This document shows positions 38,431 through 51,800 of a DNA stretch of 64,000 nt, piece by piece. Both the position numbers and the translations under genes were made by a program. Under the pieces are notes generated by a model. That model made no database searches, was not told where the DNA came from, and saw only the letters and a program-made list of their open reading frames with translations. Every line of letters begins with the position of its first letter. The stretch's first letter is position 1. Origin of the DNA: Acanthaster planci (taxonomy: Eukaryota; Echinodermata; Asteroidea; Valvatida; Acanthasteridae). The DNA lies in the NCBI RefSeq assembly GCF_001949145.1, contig NW_019091358.1, positions 3,695,654-3,759,653 of the forward strand. The letters run 5' to 3'.

Positions 38431-39636
38431 GTTTGTAATAAAAAAACATTGATTGCAGTAATAATGATAGGCGTGCGTACGTGTTGTATTTAGCCGTCGC
38501 GTGTTTAAAGCTTTGGCGCACCCTTTAATTTGGTGCGAGTAATAATATTGCAACTTTTACCCGATGTGTCTGCAACTGCGACTCGCGGTTCATTTCGTAA
38601 ACACGGTGATAAAATATAAGGTGACCGTTTCTGGGAAGTGATTGTTTGTTGTGCAGTTTACATAGAGCCACCGTTCGTGGAATATATTACAGAGTAGATT
38701 AAAAGGTCGGTTGCATTTTGTTCCATTCGAATTTCCTTGGGCATTCCACAACCATTACGAGAGTCATAAACGGACTGTTTGTCAGTACACCCAATCGGGG
38801 GGGGGGCTACTGTGACCAATTGAACAAGCGTTCATTTCATACTTCTGATGTGCTACCCGAACTTTTCTGGATTTGCAAGTGGATATACGAGTCCACATGA
38901 TATGGGCATGAGAAAATTTGGGGCCGTGGTGAAACTTGCAACACTGGAGAGCAAACCATGTAGTCTATCCCAACATGCAGAAAAAAATACACTGACAGGC
39001 CTCAACGATAAAGCCGGTTAGTTGACAGTTCGATTTTTTGGGTTCATTTCATTCAAACCATGCATGTACTTAGCAACTTTGTTAATAGCTATCACATAAA
39101 ATGATAAATGATTAGATAAAATGATCAGGAAGGGTTTTGATTTCTCATAAAACTTAAACTCAACTCAACTCAAATTTACTTAACTTAACTAAACCAAAGA
39201 AATAGTTCATATACAGGTATAATAATTCATGGTGACTACAGAAAGTGGAGGGATCTCATAAGTGAAAATGAAGACTTAGCAACGGTTTCTTTCTTGGTTT
39301 TCCCCGCGGGCCGCACGGTAAGCAGGAGCGTCGTCTGCAAGCGTATTTGCATTTTGACTTACAGGAACGAATTAGGCAATATTCATCCGATTAGTATCTC
39401 AGCATTGTACGTTTGAATGTCTTCCCTAAGGCAAATCATACTGACTTAAATGGGTGAAATCCTTTTTTCAGGATAATTTACAGTTAAAAATAGAATTGAA
39501 CAATCCACTAGCTTTCCCCCTTTTCGGTGAAAATAGTACATGCGGAATGATACAGAGGACTTAAAGCCAACACTACGGTTTAAAGGTCAACAGCTGGTGT
39601 GATGACAGCCCGTGACAAGGCGTACATACTTAGGCC

Positions 39637-39666
39637 GCGTGCTAGCCTCGTATAAAACTAGCACGC
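39637..39666 (+). promoter_or_regulatory. TATA-box core promoter of the macroglobulin gene inside a 9-bp inverted repeat
   Basis: TATAAAA lies at 39651-39657, 154 nt before the first ATG at 39811. That would place transcription start near 39680 and give a 5'UTR of about 130 nt with no upstream ATG. The box is enclosed by a perfect inverted repeat, GCGTGCTAG (39637-39645) and CTAGCACGC (39658-39666). Position and sequence support a core promoter; any role for the palindrome is inference. Confidence 0.6.
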
Positions 39667-39810
39667 AGTGTGTGTGGGTTGACTACTTAACTTGGCACGA
39701 GTTGTGCTGAGACACGGCTTCCCCACTTCGTCGAACCTTTCTCTGTGGTCGATTATTGCAGTGTTTTACAGCTCAGGTTGGTCAAGAGCCCCTGCAAACT
39801 TGTTGCAACC

Positions 39811-42800
39811 ATGAGGGGTGCCTTCTTTGCAGCAGCGCTGGCTCTGCTTCTGTTGAGCTGTGTGTCTGGGCAAGAAAGTCCCGAATTGCTACCGGGGCCA
39901 GATGAAGAACCTACGGAAGAACCATCGACAGAGCCTAGCAGGTAAGCATAAGCAGATAACACCAGAAGAAATAACCAACATCGTCATTATTGTACTTTCG
40001 GCACCCCCTAGAACAAGGTTTCCTTGTTAAGCTTGACCACCGGAGCCTGAGGTAGACATTTTTCCATAGCTTCCTACAACAAAAGTACTAGTCGTGCTTG
40101 TTCAATTGAAAGTATGTTTCATAATCATATGTCAGTACGTGTGGGGTGAATGTAGTCCGATTAACTTGGGCTCTAACGTTACCATGGTTACAAATCGCCT
40201 TTTTAATTAAACATTTAGACATGGTCGGCCGGTAGTTAGTAGCTATTACCGCCCGGCTATGCCGAAATGTTAATTAAAAAGGCGATTTGTGGAGTCCCAG
40301 TAACTTGGACTAGGGAGTAGGGTAAATGTAAGTTTAATCACTGTTTTTGAAGTGGATAACTTATTTTTCTGTGGAGTGTGGTCATGATATCGATGGTATT
40401 CGTATTTTAGTTCTTTTGTTGAATTTAAGTTGAATCACCTTTTTGGTTATTATTTAGATCGTGCACTTTTCATTGTTGGGTCATGCAAATGGAGCTATAC
40501 TTACATCATGTACATGGGCAGAAATCATTCCATACATGGACACCACTGTTCCCTCCAGTGATAAACCCTCTGAAAACATAATGGCCTAAAAAGTCAAATT
40601 TTTGCAGGGAATATATTGAGGTATTCCTTTCCAATGAAAATTTCTATTTGGCCCGATATCCAATTGTCTTTTGAAGTGGGTACAGTAAATTTAAACTCTC
40701 TTAGAACAAGGAAATAATTTTCTTACTAACTTGTGGTTTGATATGTACATGTATGATGTAAGTGGAAGTAACTGTGATATGTCAAAATTTATCAACTTTA
40801 AAGACATTCACAAATGCAAATGTGGGATTTGTTCAAGTGCTCCATGTAAAGGGACACTAAGCTGCATCTGCGCAATTTTTAGAGGCCACCTTTTTTGAAT
40901 TCTGGAAAAATTTAATGATGCTGAAATTGTTTGCCAAGATCCAACAGTAATTTGAGTTTTTTAAAGAGCTTGAACAAAATTGCACGAGAAAGGAGGGGGG
41001 AAATGCATGTATTGAAGTGTACCATGTAAGGGGACCCCTCTGTATATTGTACTACATTAAACACGAGTGAATTTATTGTTGAAAACTGTTCCTCCATCTG
41101 TTGGCTCTGTGTCGTCTGCGAGGAATGTCAAAACAAAGACCCCATGTTGCTTTCTGTGATGCATGCTAAACCTAATTCACAGAAAGAGTTGTCCATTATT
41201 ATAGATTTTGCACAGGTGTTGTTTCCCCAAGCGAGAGTGTGCAATTCTAGATGAAAATCATACAACGTCAACTAAGCTGACCATGGTTTGAGTCCACTTT
41301 ATTTGTCCACAATGTGTAAACCACTAGAACACTGGGTTCTTTCTTTAGTTTGATGTAAATGTTTTTTTTTTTCTCACACAAAGTTCATCCTTGGATCATC
41401 CTGAGGTTCAAGGAAACTGAATAAGGTTTTAGATCCCTAATTTGTCAGTTGCTTGTTCCCTTGTGCACTTTTAAATCTTCAGTGTTGTGTACTCCTTGGT
41501 GAATCCCAACATCAGTATGGATCACCATTCTCTGTTATCACTTAAGCTGTTTGCAGCCAGTCTTTGTGGGATCTATGCCTTTCTTGGTAGTTGAGCTGTT
41601 CAGGCCTTTGTAGTTCCTAGTCCCATAACCAGGTGATTCTGAAGTGCTTTGTGTAATGTCAAAGTTGACAGACAAGAGACTTGGCTGTACTAAGCATCAG
41701 AGTGGTTTATTACGTGTACTTTCAGGGTAATTGCACACAAAGCCCTAAAATTTGTCAAGTTTACCACAATAGTGTTATGTAATAAACTGCATTTATACCC
41801 CATTTTAAACTACTTTTCTAAAGTTTGACTGTGGTGTTCATTACTTGGCCCAGTGAAATTATTGTAATAAAATTAACATGTGTGCCTTGAATCAAAGTAC
41901 ATGGAGTTCTCAACATTGAGGTGAAGGATTGGGATGGGCTTATTGGATCTAAGGTCTGGATGGGGTATGGAGGAGGAGCTATATTGCAGAAAACCCCAGT
42001 TTTGGAAAAAATCTCAAATGTACATCCTCACATGTTGGTATTTTGTCAAATTACGTGTAAATCAGCTCAGAGGAGTTCTAGCGTTGTGAAACTTTTTACC
42101 GAGAAAAATATTTAATTACCCCTAAAATGCTGTATGAAAGCATTTCATTTCCCTAAAGTGTTGCCAGAAGTTTACTCATTGTTTGACAAGTTATAAAGTT
42201 TCTACTTATTTTGTCAGAAAGAGGTTGGTTGCACTGTGTATGATTTAAAAATTTGTAACAGAAAGCTCATAAATTTAGTGCAAAGCCGGTTTTCATGCTG
42301 AGATGAATTTGTAACATTTCAAAGTTTTGGGAAAGGTGAGAGTACCTGTAATGTACACCAAGCCTATTGGCACTGTAATTGTTTGGGAAATTCGGCTGAA
42401 ATTCTTAGAACAAAATGTGAGTGAAGAAGAGAAAGTTAGTCAAGAGAGGGAGTTCGTTTCTTTTAAACACAGTGTCACAGAGTTTTAAAAAAGAAATTTA
42501 TACTTCATGGATCTTCAGATACAAGTTATGGTTTCATTGAGATGCCAATATCTGCCTGTCCCTTCCCAGCCAAGCTTAAGAACTGCCTGTCCTCTCCCAG
42601 GAAATCTTTTGAAAACTGACACCCCATTTTAGTGATACCAGGCCGTATTTCCACTGCATCCAGCATTATGGAAGGAAATAGGAAATATTGTTCACCGAAG
42701 TACATATACATGCCAAAGATTTATGTGGAAAAAACTTTGGGGCTTGTGAATTTGAGCGAGCAAAAATGCCCGTCCAAATTTGTTTGTGCTTGTCTTCAAA

Positions 42801-45800
42801 ACAGATGGACAGGTGGCGAGATGGGGCAGTGCGATTAAGCTGTCTGTCCCGACTTTCTAGACTTCTGTTGATAATCTTGCCCAAGTCAACAAATTCCCTT
42901 TCTGATGCCAACCTTCCAGTCCTGTTTTGAAGAACAATATCATACTAAGTAATGAGCTTTCTTCCTTTTGGGAAGGGGGACGTTATTTCTTAGCCAGGCT
43001 TAGAGACTCGGCTCTGTTAAGTTACTGTCTAGGTCTTTGTCTTGTGGTTTTTCTATTTTGACTTCCAGAACTTGCTTGGCCAAAAACACCATTATCAATA
43101 GATCATCTTGAGTGGCATCTTTCCTGTTATCTAGGTCCATCGCTTTTCCTTACTTAGTGGGTGTACCTGCAACTAGTCAATTGCACATGTACATGTATGT
43201 TCTTAGCAAAAGAACTGTTTAACTTTGTTCTAGAAGGCTTCTCTGATGAAGACCACATTTGACCCTGTGCTCCAGGTGCTTGCAGTACTATGGAAATGTC
43301 CATTCTGAAGCAATTTGTCAAGTGGTCAATTTGCAGCTGTCAATCAGTTCACTCACAAACTGAATGAGCTAGGGGGACCTCACGTTTATTTTACTACATG
43401 TAGCATAATCTTTTTTAAAGGTCTTTTTCTTTTAGAGAACTTACGCATGGAAGCAAAAGTCAGCAGAAAAGTCACAAATAATTAACTATAGATCTCAAAC
43501 CTATGCCTTATTTTACCATCACATTAAATGGCAAAAGTTAGGTGGAGGGTAACTGGCTGTCGCATACCAAGTTTGAGAAGACCGCCATGGAAGAACTTCC
43601 ACTAGGTGAACTTTTCACCCCAATTTTCTGCCAATTGAATTCAAGGTTTACATTAGCTTCACCCCAAGTTAACCCCAGGTATAACCCTTATAGCAATCTT
43701 TCAGTGAGACAGTGATAATGTCCTGCACTTAACCACATCACACAGTATATGGACCCCACATTATTTGTTTTGGTTGCAAAGCATTGAGGTGATGAGTGAT
43801 ATCAAGGAATGATGATGTCTTTGTTGGTTATAGAGATGGGACAATGCACTTAAATTGCACTCACAATGTTATTTAACAGATTTGGTATGAATAAATTGAT
43901 AATCTAAGTCATCTACATGTACGTGTATCCACATGACACCCATATGAATATTATGACACGAGAAGGTAAAACACAATAGCAGTTTTGACAAACAGAGAGT
44001 GAGGGTGCAGGGGAGGAGGTCCTGACTTGCGAGGTGGACCTTGGTTTGTCTCCTCCCCCTTTTTGGCTTTAAGTTCACAAGGGACAGAATGTTAAACGCA
44101 CATGAAGAAATACATATAAGTAGCTTGTCTTTTGTAACGGGCAATGGTAACAGCTACTGACAGATATTTGCAAAGTGCACCAGTACCATATTGTTTTGAA
44201 GGTCAGCATGCAGACCCATGCACTTTACTTTCAAAGTCAAACTCTGGGTAACTCAAACTGCATGTAACTCAAATCTTCATGGAATTCCTCAGCCCTCGTC
44301 AGTGCAGTGAAATCTGGTTACGAAATAAAATAGGATGATGCATTGTTCAGTTGTGCGTATGCAGGAAGACTTGACGAGACCAAACAACTTTAGAAACAAT
44401 TTGTTTTTTCTTTTCTTTTTTCTCACTAAGGTTTGATATAGGCTATCTGATCATGGCTCCCAAGGTGATGACGGCAGAGACCACTGAAATTGTCTGCGTC
44501 CGCCTGCTGAACATGACAGGGCCCATCACCCTCACCATCAGCCTCTTGGAGAGCTCAGAGACCAGGGAGGTCCTGACCTCACTGCAGCCCTACTTCATGG
44601 AGTTCTCCTTTGCCTGCCTGAATCTGGAGGTCAGTTTCAGGTCTTTGGATTTCCCAGTGAAAAGTCCCAAACTGTGTTTTTCTTAACAGGTTGATGTTGC
44701 AGTATTGTGACTATAAAGTCAGTACATGTATGTGTAGTATTGTGCATAAACAGTGACATATATTTGGAAAGAAACGAACATGCTACTCAACATTTTCTAC
44801 TACTGAAAGCCCTTTCCACAGAGCCAAAATGACTGAAAAATACACTGAGTAGTGTGGTCTGCACATTTTGAACAGGGGTTGATTTTGCTCTGTATTTAAA
44901 GGTTATTGTGAGAGTATGCCTGGGATGCAGGGAAAGATTACAGAGATAGGTTACCAAAGTGATTTATAGGATTAGAAGGATTAAGTTTTGGTTTGGCAAG
45001 TGAGTTGATCAGGTTTTTTTTGTGGATTGTCCCTCCCTCCTTTCGCCTTTTACATGCAGGTTCCAGCCATTGATGGAGAACAAATAGAAGCAGTGTTCCA
45101 AGTTGAAGGACAGGCAGAGCTGGACGCTTCGCAAGCTTTCAGCGAGAGCAAGAGGATTTGGATTAGAGGAAACAACTGGGAGAGCTTTATCCAGACTGAC
45201 AAGTCCATCTATAAACCAGGGCAAACTGGTAGGTGGTCTGTTTATGATGCTTGGCTTATGCACTTTTTTGTAAGTTACTCTCAAAATTATGACTGTTGAT
45301 CAGAATTTATTGAATGGTGTAAACCTTTCGATTAAGCCATTTATAAATGCAGGATTTAACATGGAATCCTCTTCTGTTGTCGGAAGAAAAAATTTGTGGA
45401 GGCTTTTGCTGAATTTAAATGCTACTTACAGAAAATTAGAGTACATTATTTTTATTTGATCATGTTGGCTGTCACAGCTCAGTACTCAGTATTGATACAT
45501 GTCTGAGCCTCACCTTTTAACAAAATATTTAGAAAAGAATAACAGTGTCGGGAAAAACATACTGGGGAAGTAGCATGACACATGCCAAGTTGCGTTAACC
45601 ACAAGAGTGCATCACCTGACATTCACACTGAAGGACAAAGAGAGGAAATAAAGTTGTAGTGATGTAACGTGGTGGTACGAGGGCGTGAGAAACATTTCAC
45701 CGAACCAGTGGCATTGAAAGTAAACTGATTTGAAGTGTAGTTGTGTGCTTTCAGTAATTACCCACCCTTTCCCAATCAGAGCTGTGTACTTTAACTAGCC

Positions 45801-48800
45801 ACACAACAGCAATCAGCCTTCAGTCTGCCGTTTTCCTAAACCTCCGGCGAGACTTGTGTCATCAGTTATTGGAAACTCAGAACCGTGTGGGTGGGGTTGT
45901 GCGGTCAGAGGCTAATCATGTAATGGTTTGGTACCTCTCTCAGAGGGGTACAGCCAGGACTCTGGTTTCAACTCCAATGACATTGACACTGAACTCTGCC
46001 AGACACAAATGAAACACAAGCACACTTGGCTTTTCTCAGCAATCTGATACTATTGTTTGGAGTACAGTAACTGCAACCTTGTCTTGGCAGCAAGTTCTTA
46101 AGTTGATATCTTTACCTTTTTTATACTATAGTTTTGGATTTCCCCCAAGACACCCATTAACCAGACCCTAGTCTGGTTCATTTGGGGAATATTTTTTTAA
46201 GTTATGGGGAAACATGAATCACCTTACAGTCACAGAATAGTTTTTCTGAGTTTTTCTCTCTATCAGTGCCAATGTGTACAGTTTACAAAAGTGCACACAA
46301 TTTGGCCTTGGTACATGTGACTTCACTGATGTACTTTTTCAAGGCACAAAAACATTTGTGAATATGGCAGGAATTTCTGACCTTGAACCAAAGGTAACAT
46401 TGTCATCCCAAAAGGATGCATTTGTCTAAAATCCAGTCACACAGCAACTTTTTAAGTATGCAATTGCAATAGTACTATTTAAAGAAATTAATTACTGTGT
46501 AGGCCCTCTGTATATATCTAAAACTACAGCTGAACAATCACACTTGGCAGATTAGAGTTGGAAGATTTTGCCTTTTCCCCAGTATTGCAGTTTGAAACAA
46601 TTTTCATTTTGTTTTGTTTCACAGTGAAATTCCGCATGCTGACAATTGACCAGAATTTCAGACCAGACCTGAGTCAGGTAAAATGGAATTGGTTATAGCC
46701 AATTTATCCTTACTACGAACGGGAAATCTCTTTTCCACTGTGTGAAATGTATAGTTAACTGATGCACACAAAGTCCTTTTAAATACTCTCCAATGTACAG
46801 CCAGTGTGAAACAGACTTGGCCACTACATGTACATGTATACAGTGATTTCTTTTCAACAGAGCTATAATGTCCTGGATTTAGAAGGTAGCAGTGATGAAT
46901 ATTTTGTAGGCACACTTTTTCTGGAGCTTTATTCTCATCTTTGACATGTGAAAACTATTTAAAATTCCTTTCAGCTTAAATGTATTGAAAAGGGCAGTTT
47001 TTATGCACATGCAAAACTGATCACACTTTCCTCTGTAGTGTTGTCATGCAGGAAAGACATGGCTATGTGCATAAGGTTTTCTCTTCAAGTTATAAACCCA
47101 GAATTTACTTACTGACAACATTGCTGAGAAAGGGTTGCTCTCTAGCTTATTGAATCGTCAAAGAAACAAAAATTCAAGCCAGCAAGGTATGAATCCAGCA
47201 GTTTTTTACACAATTTTTTAATCAACGTCGCATTAAGATTTTCTTCCTAATATGTGCTCAATATGCAAATATGCTCAATAGCATAAAAATCAAAAAAGGT
47301 AGCAAAGCACCCATTAAAGTTGGTGAAAAGTAGCTTCATCAATATACAAAGGTGGATTTTGAAGGTTTGCATTTAAACAAATAAATGTATTACAAAACCC
47401 TTGAAGGCTCCCAACTCTGATACTCTGGTACATATATGCATCCCATATCAGGTGTCCAAACTTTGGGTGGAGGCACCAAGTGGTATCCACATGGCCCAGT
47501 GGCTGAACATAGATACCGAGGCCAATGATGGCATCATTGATCTGGAGCTACCTATGACCTCTGACCCACCCCTCGGTCAATGGAAGATAACAGCTGTCCA
47601 TCGGGGCAAGGATGTCACACAGACATTTACCGTGGATGAATATGGTGGGTGTTAAATATGGTTATATTTCATCCATACTTATTGCAGATACAAATTTCCT
47701 AAAGCAGTTGATTTATGGAAGAACCAGTTTTTCTGCAGACTAAGTCTTACAGTGCAACTTCTCCAAGAAACAAGAAGGTGGACTTGATGATGTTTTCTTG
47801 TATACAGAGTTGATCCACAAATTGGTGTGGATACAGATGAGTGTTTTCAGTTCAGCTACAGCGGACGGGTGAAATGAAAGAGGAATTAGAAATGTTGGCC
47901 ATTAAGGAACTGAAGTGTCATAATTCTACTTTCATTTTGGCATCTGTTCTCTCTCACATTGTAGTCTTACCCAAATTTGAGATTGACATCCAGGCCCCCA
48001 CTTACATCTTAGTGAATGAATCCAGAATGGATGCCAGGATTTGTGCCAAGTAAGTATTGGCTGTATCCATCTATATAAGCTTTTTTCTTGCCGTCAGTTT
48101 TGTCAGAAAAAATAGATAGTTATTCCACCAGGTAAAGACTAGATTGACCCCATTTTATTCAGCTGTTGGTTATTTTATTAGCCTGATAGCTTAGCAAATA
48201 GTTTTTAGTGGTTGTAAGGGTTTTGCAGGCCTCGAAGGTAAATTTGCATAGACTGCATGCTTACCTAATCAGTGGGTTCCATCTTTGGCAAATTACACTG
48301 ATTATCAGATATGCTTATATCAGGGTTATATACGAAGTCGGTCACCTTGATAGTTTTTGCATTGAAGGCAGTACTAGTACCAGGCATGAAACAGACGGTG
48401 TGTAAAGATCAGTGCGTGGTATTAAGTATATCGTGAGTGATATACCAAGGAAGGAAGTCTCATAGGAGGCTGTAAAGATGGAAGGCTGGATATTACATGT
48501 ACTCTATAGACATTTGAAGGAGATCTTACCGTAGAAGTGGAAAATGTGATGATCATCAGGAAAAATAGACCTTATTCGTGGTCAAGCCAATTTTGAATGT
48601 GTTTCCAGAATCTTTGTCATGGTGCCAGACTGTTTTTGGTTCCATGCCTCACCTTTTTTTTGAATGTTTTTGAAAATATTTAGTCATATTTTTACATTAC
48701 TCATCATCATATTAAAATGAACTTCATCTGTAGCGAACTTTTATTTCACCGCTTTGATTTTTATTCTGAGGTTTCCAAAGAAAAACAGTTGACTTCACTC

Positions 48801-51800
48801 CAATTCAGTGTTAGTACCAACTTGTAACTAAGGTCAATTGAGCCATTTGAATTTATTGAAGCATACTTTCCTCGTCATTCCCCTCTCAATTCCTTAAGTT
48901 TGTCTTGAGACTCAGAAGTAGCTTTGATACGAATTTTTTCTGCGTATATTAGTTTGTGTAACAAAATAAAAAAAAAGCTGTCAGTGTGTAGGCCGAATAC
49001 CGAGGGAAAGGCCCCACCATAGAAAAATCTCCCACTGTTGAGGAAGGCTCCTGGTACACTCACAGTTGGTGTAATTAATTGACAGCCAGGTTGCAGACAA
49101 AACCACCCCAGCAAAGGCAGCACAAGTGTTGTTGCTTCTCTCACAGAAATGAACTTGTGCCTTGTTAGCATGCTCTTGGGACCATAACATTGAAGGAGCA
49201 ATGAGGGCCTCGATTTATGACTGCCTAATATTACTTCAATCCATCCCCCAAAGTGATTGGGCTGAACAGCTGGAACACTGTGTGGGGTGATGTTGAGGGG
49301 AACTTGGTGTTTACATTCCCCTTGTTATTGTGCACAGCTGTTACATAACCACCCAGCAGTCCTGTGATTTTTCTGATTATGGAGGTTGCATGGCAGCTAT
49401 ACAGGTTAAGTTCCTCAGTTTTGTCCATAGAGTGATTGTTCCTGTCATTGACTGCTCCTGTCAGGTAAACTGAACAATGGAGATTTGACACCTAGGAGGG
49501 TGCTTCCTGCTGCGGTGTCCATGTTATACAAGGCTGGGGCCTTTAATGAGTCTCAGCTGCCAAAGACTGTAGAGCTAGACTCATGTGAGAAGACATTTAC
49601 CGGAGAAAAAATAAGAAAAATATAAAAATTGGCACACCACCAATTTGAACTCAACCCAGTTTCCTTCTGTGTGTCAAGGTCTCGTGAGATCACACTATAC
49701 ATAAAAAGAGTTCTCTCTGGAAGACGCCTCAGTGGTCATGAATTGGCTTCAACAAAAACATTGTGCGCATATACAGGCCTACATATCTCTGTTGATGATG
49801 TGAATAAAGAAAAAACTTTTCCATTGTTCTTCTCTAATGCCAGGGGCACTGCTTGTCTGATGTTAAATTTATGATTCTTTTCACAGATAACGGATTTCCT
49901 GTGCAAATTATCATGCAGTTTCAAATGATGTTAAAAGAAACCAAAAGTTGTTTCTCTCTGTTTGTAGTGAAGTTCCCAAGAAATACTACCAGTCTAGAAG
50001 CTAACAGTTTATCATTCTTAACAATAACATGGCATAAATTGGGGGCTTATTTGCTCAGAAGTACCCATATGTTGGTTTGTACACTTAAGGTTAGACACAC
50101 GGGGCGAATTGAAATTGAATTCACACTCCTTTGAGGTATTTGTTTGACAACAGGTACACCTATGGACAACCAGTGAGAGGTTCCTTTGGGGCTGTTATCT
50201 CTGTGGCTAATGATGGCTGGAGTGCAAGACCTAGGGCTGCCATTGAGTACTTCATAGAGGTATATTTTCCAACCCTGTTGACTCGAGAAAGTGAACAAAG
50301 TCATTTTGAAAGTATTAGGCGATATTTTCTTTTTCGTTTTTTTTTAGTCGCGTGAAGTTTCTCTGTACTTATTGAATTTGTGGTTAAAAAGGTTAATTTT
50401 AAAATTCTATTTGTTTTCTCAGGTGTTATGTTCTGCAAAGTTTTTTTATGTTATTTGCCGCAAAACTTTATTTACAACTATACCCAGAAGTTAACTGTTG
50501 GAGTTCGTAAGCTGTTTTATCTGAATGGAAAACCACATAAACCTGTGCTTCCCATCTCCTTGATGGATGCCAAGTTGGAATGAACATTGTTTTTTTTTAT
50601 CTGAAATTTGGCACTGAATCAAACTGCCTGATTTGGAAACATGTCTTGTCAAAGGCATCCATAGTATTTTATCTCCATCCTGTGCGTGGTCGTATTTACA
50701 TGAATGTTTCCCCCCAGCTGTATTTCCTCTCTTTATCATTTCCTTGTGGTAAAAACATTTTGTCACGTGCACAGCATGATACAGAGTGTCAACATTTTAA
50801 ACGCAGTATTTTGTAGGCTTATGCTTGGTGTTTACAGTGTGCCTGAACAAAGTGCTATTGGAAATTAGACATAGGCTGGGAAATCCTACTAAATTTGCCG
50901 TAAAAAAGGACATGATCAGGAATCTGTTATTTCATGATTGCCTTCTCAGTTGCTTGCTGCTATAGGGGTAAAAAGCAAGTTACATGAATGTTTCTGAAGC
51001 AGAAATGTAGCCAAATTTGTGCGAGTCTGGTATTATTACTGGGGCCATGGTAGATATTTTGCATAGCTTAGGTAGGAATTTTCTTTCAAAACAAGCTTTT
51101 ATTCATATTTTATTTCACCAGGAATTTTGGTTCGTTATTTTTACAGAATTCCAGTTGACCCTGTGGTTAGTTGGTTGGCACGTTCTTTGGTTTGGTAGGG
51201 TCAGTGGCTTTTATTGCATTGTTTGTCCCAAAGGGCATGCCCTACACTTGGGTGTAAATGGAACAGACATGAATGCGGATATCATAAGACATCTCCCCCC
51301 CATACAGGATACGGGAAGAGACGGCTGCCAGGATATTGTGGTAGAAGTTTACCGCCTGGAACTGAACAGCACTGACTTTGGTTTGTGGAATGCTAGGATC
51401 CATGTTGCCGTGGAATTCACCGAGGAGACAACAGGTACAGAAATAAGAAATGTTTACAAATTGGTGGACATTATTTATAGAACGAAATTTAAACATGTGC
51501 ATTTTGAGCATTTAGATGCTTTATTCAATATGGTTTTATATACAAAAGCATGGGTCTCTTTTTCTTCTTGAAATTCAGCAGCAGCCAAACTCTCGTTTTG
51601 CCACCTCTCACCTAATTAGTTTTTAAGTTAAGAAAAGTTTCCTCTTCACAAGAGTCACTTAAACGTGATGTGTTTTTTGGGGGTTTCAACCCAACTTAAT
51701 GCAGGTATCATGTTGTCTGAAGAGAAGGATGTCGCCAAGGTGTCAACAGAGGCACTGAAGTTGGAGTTCAAGGCACCGCCAACATTCAAACCGGGTGTTC

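Larger units (their letters stand above)
33800..39636. other. SIRT6-macroglobulin intergenic region
   Basis: The two genes diverge here. 33.8-34.7 kb may hold a 5' exon of SIRT6, not identified. 35455-36893 is the foldback-like element with the gap, and 38095-38430 a dispersed repeat. Near 39160-39200 there is an ACTCA/ACTTA simple-repeat tract. The open frames (for example 36948-37325 minus) are short, and I find no homology to support a gene. Confidence 0.55.

Noticed and set aside
46861-46945. Possible extra macroglobulin exon after TTCAACAG
   Set aside because: The exons ending at 46677 and starting at 47452 join in phase and give the expected RPDLSQ-VSKLWVEAP continuity; the intervening peptide is not macroglobulin-like and runs into a stop.
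51017-51571. 184-codon plus-strand frame as a separate gene
   Set aside because: It is macroglobulin exon 8 (51308-51434) read through its flanking introns in the same frame.
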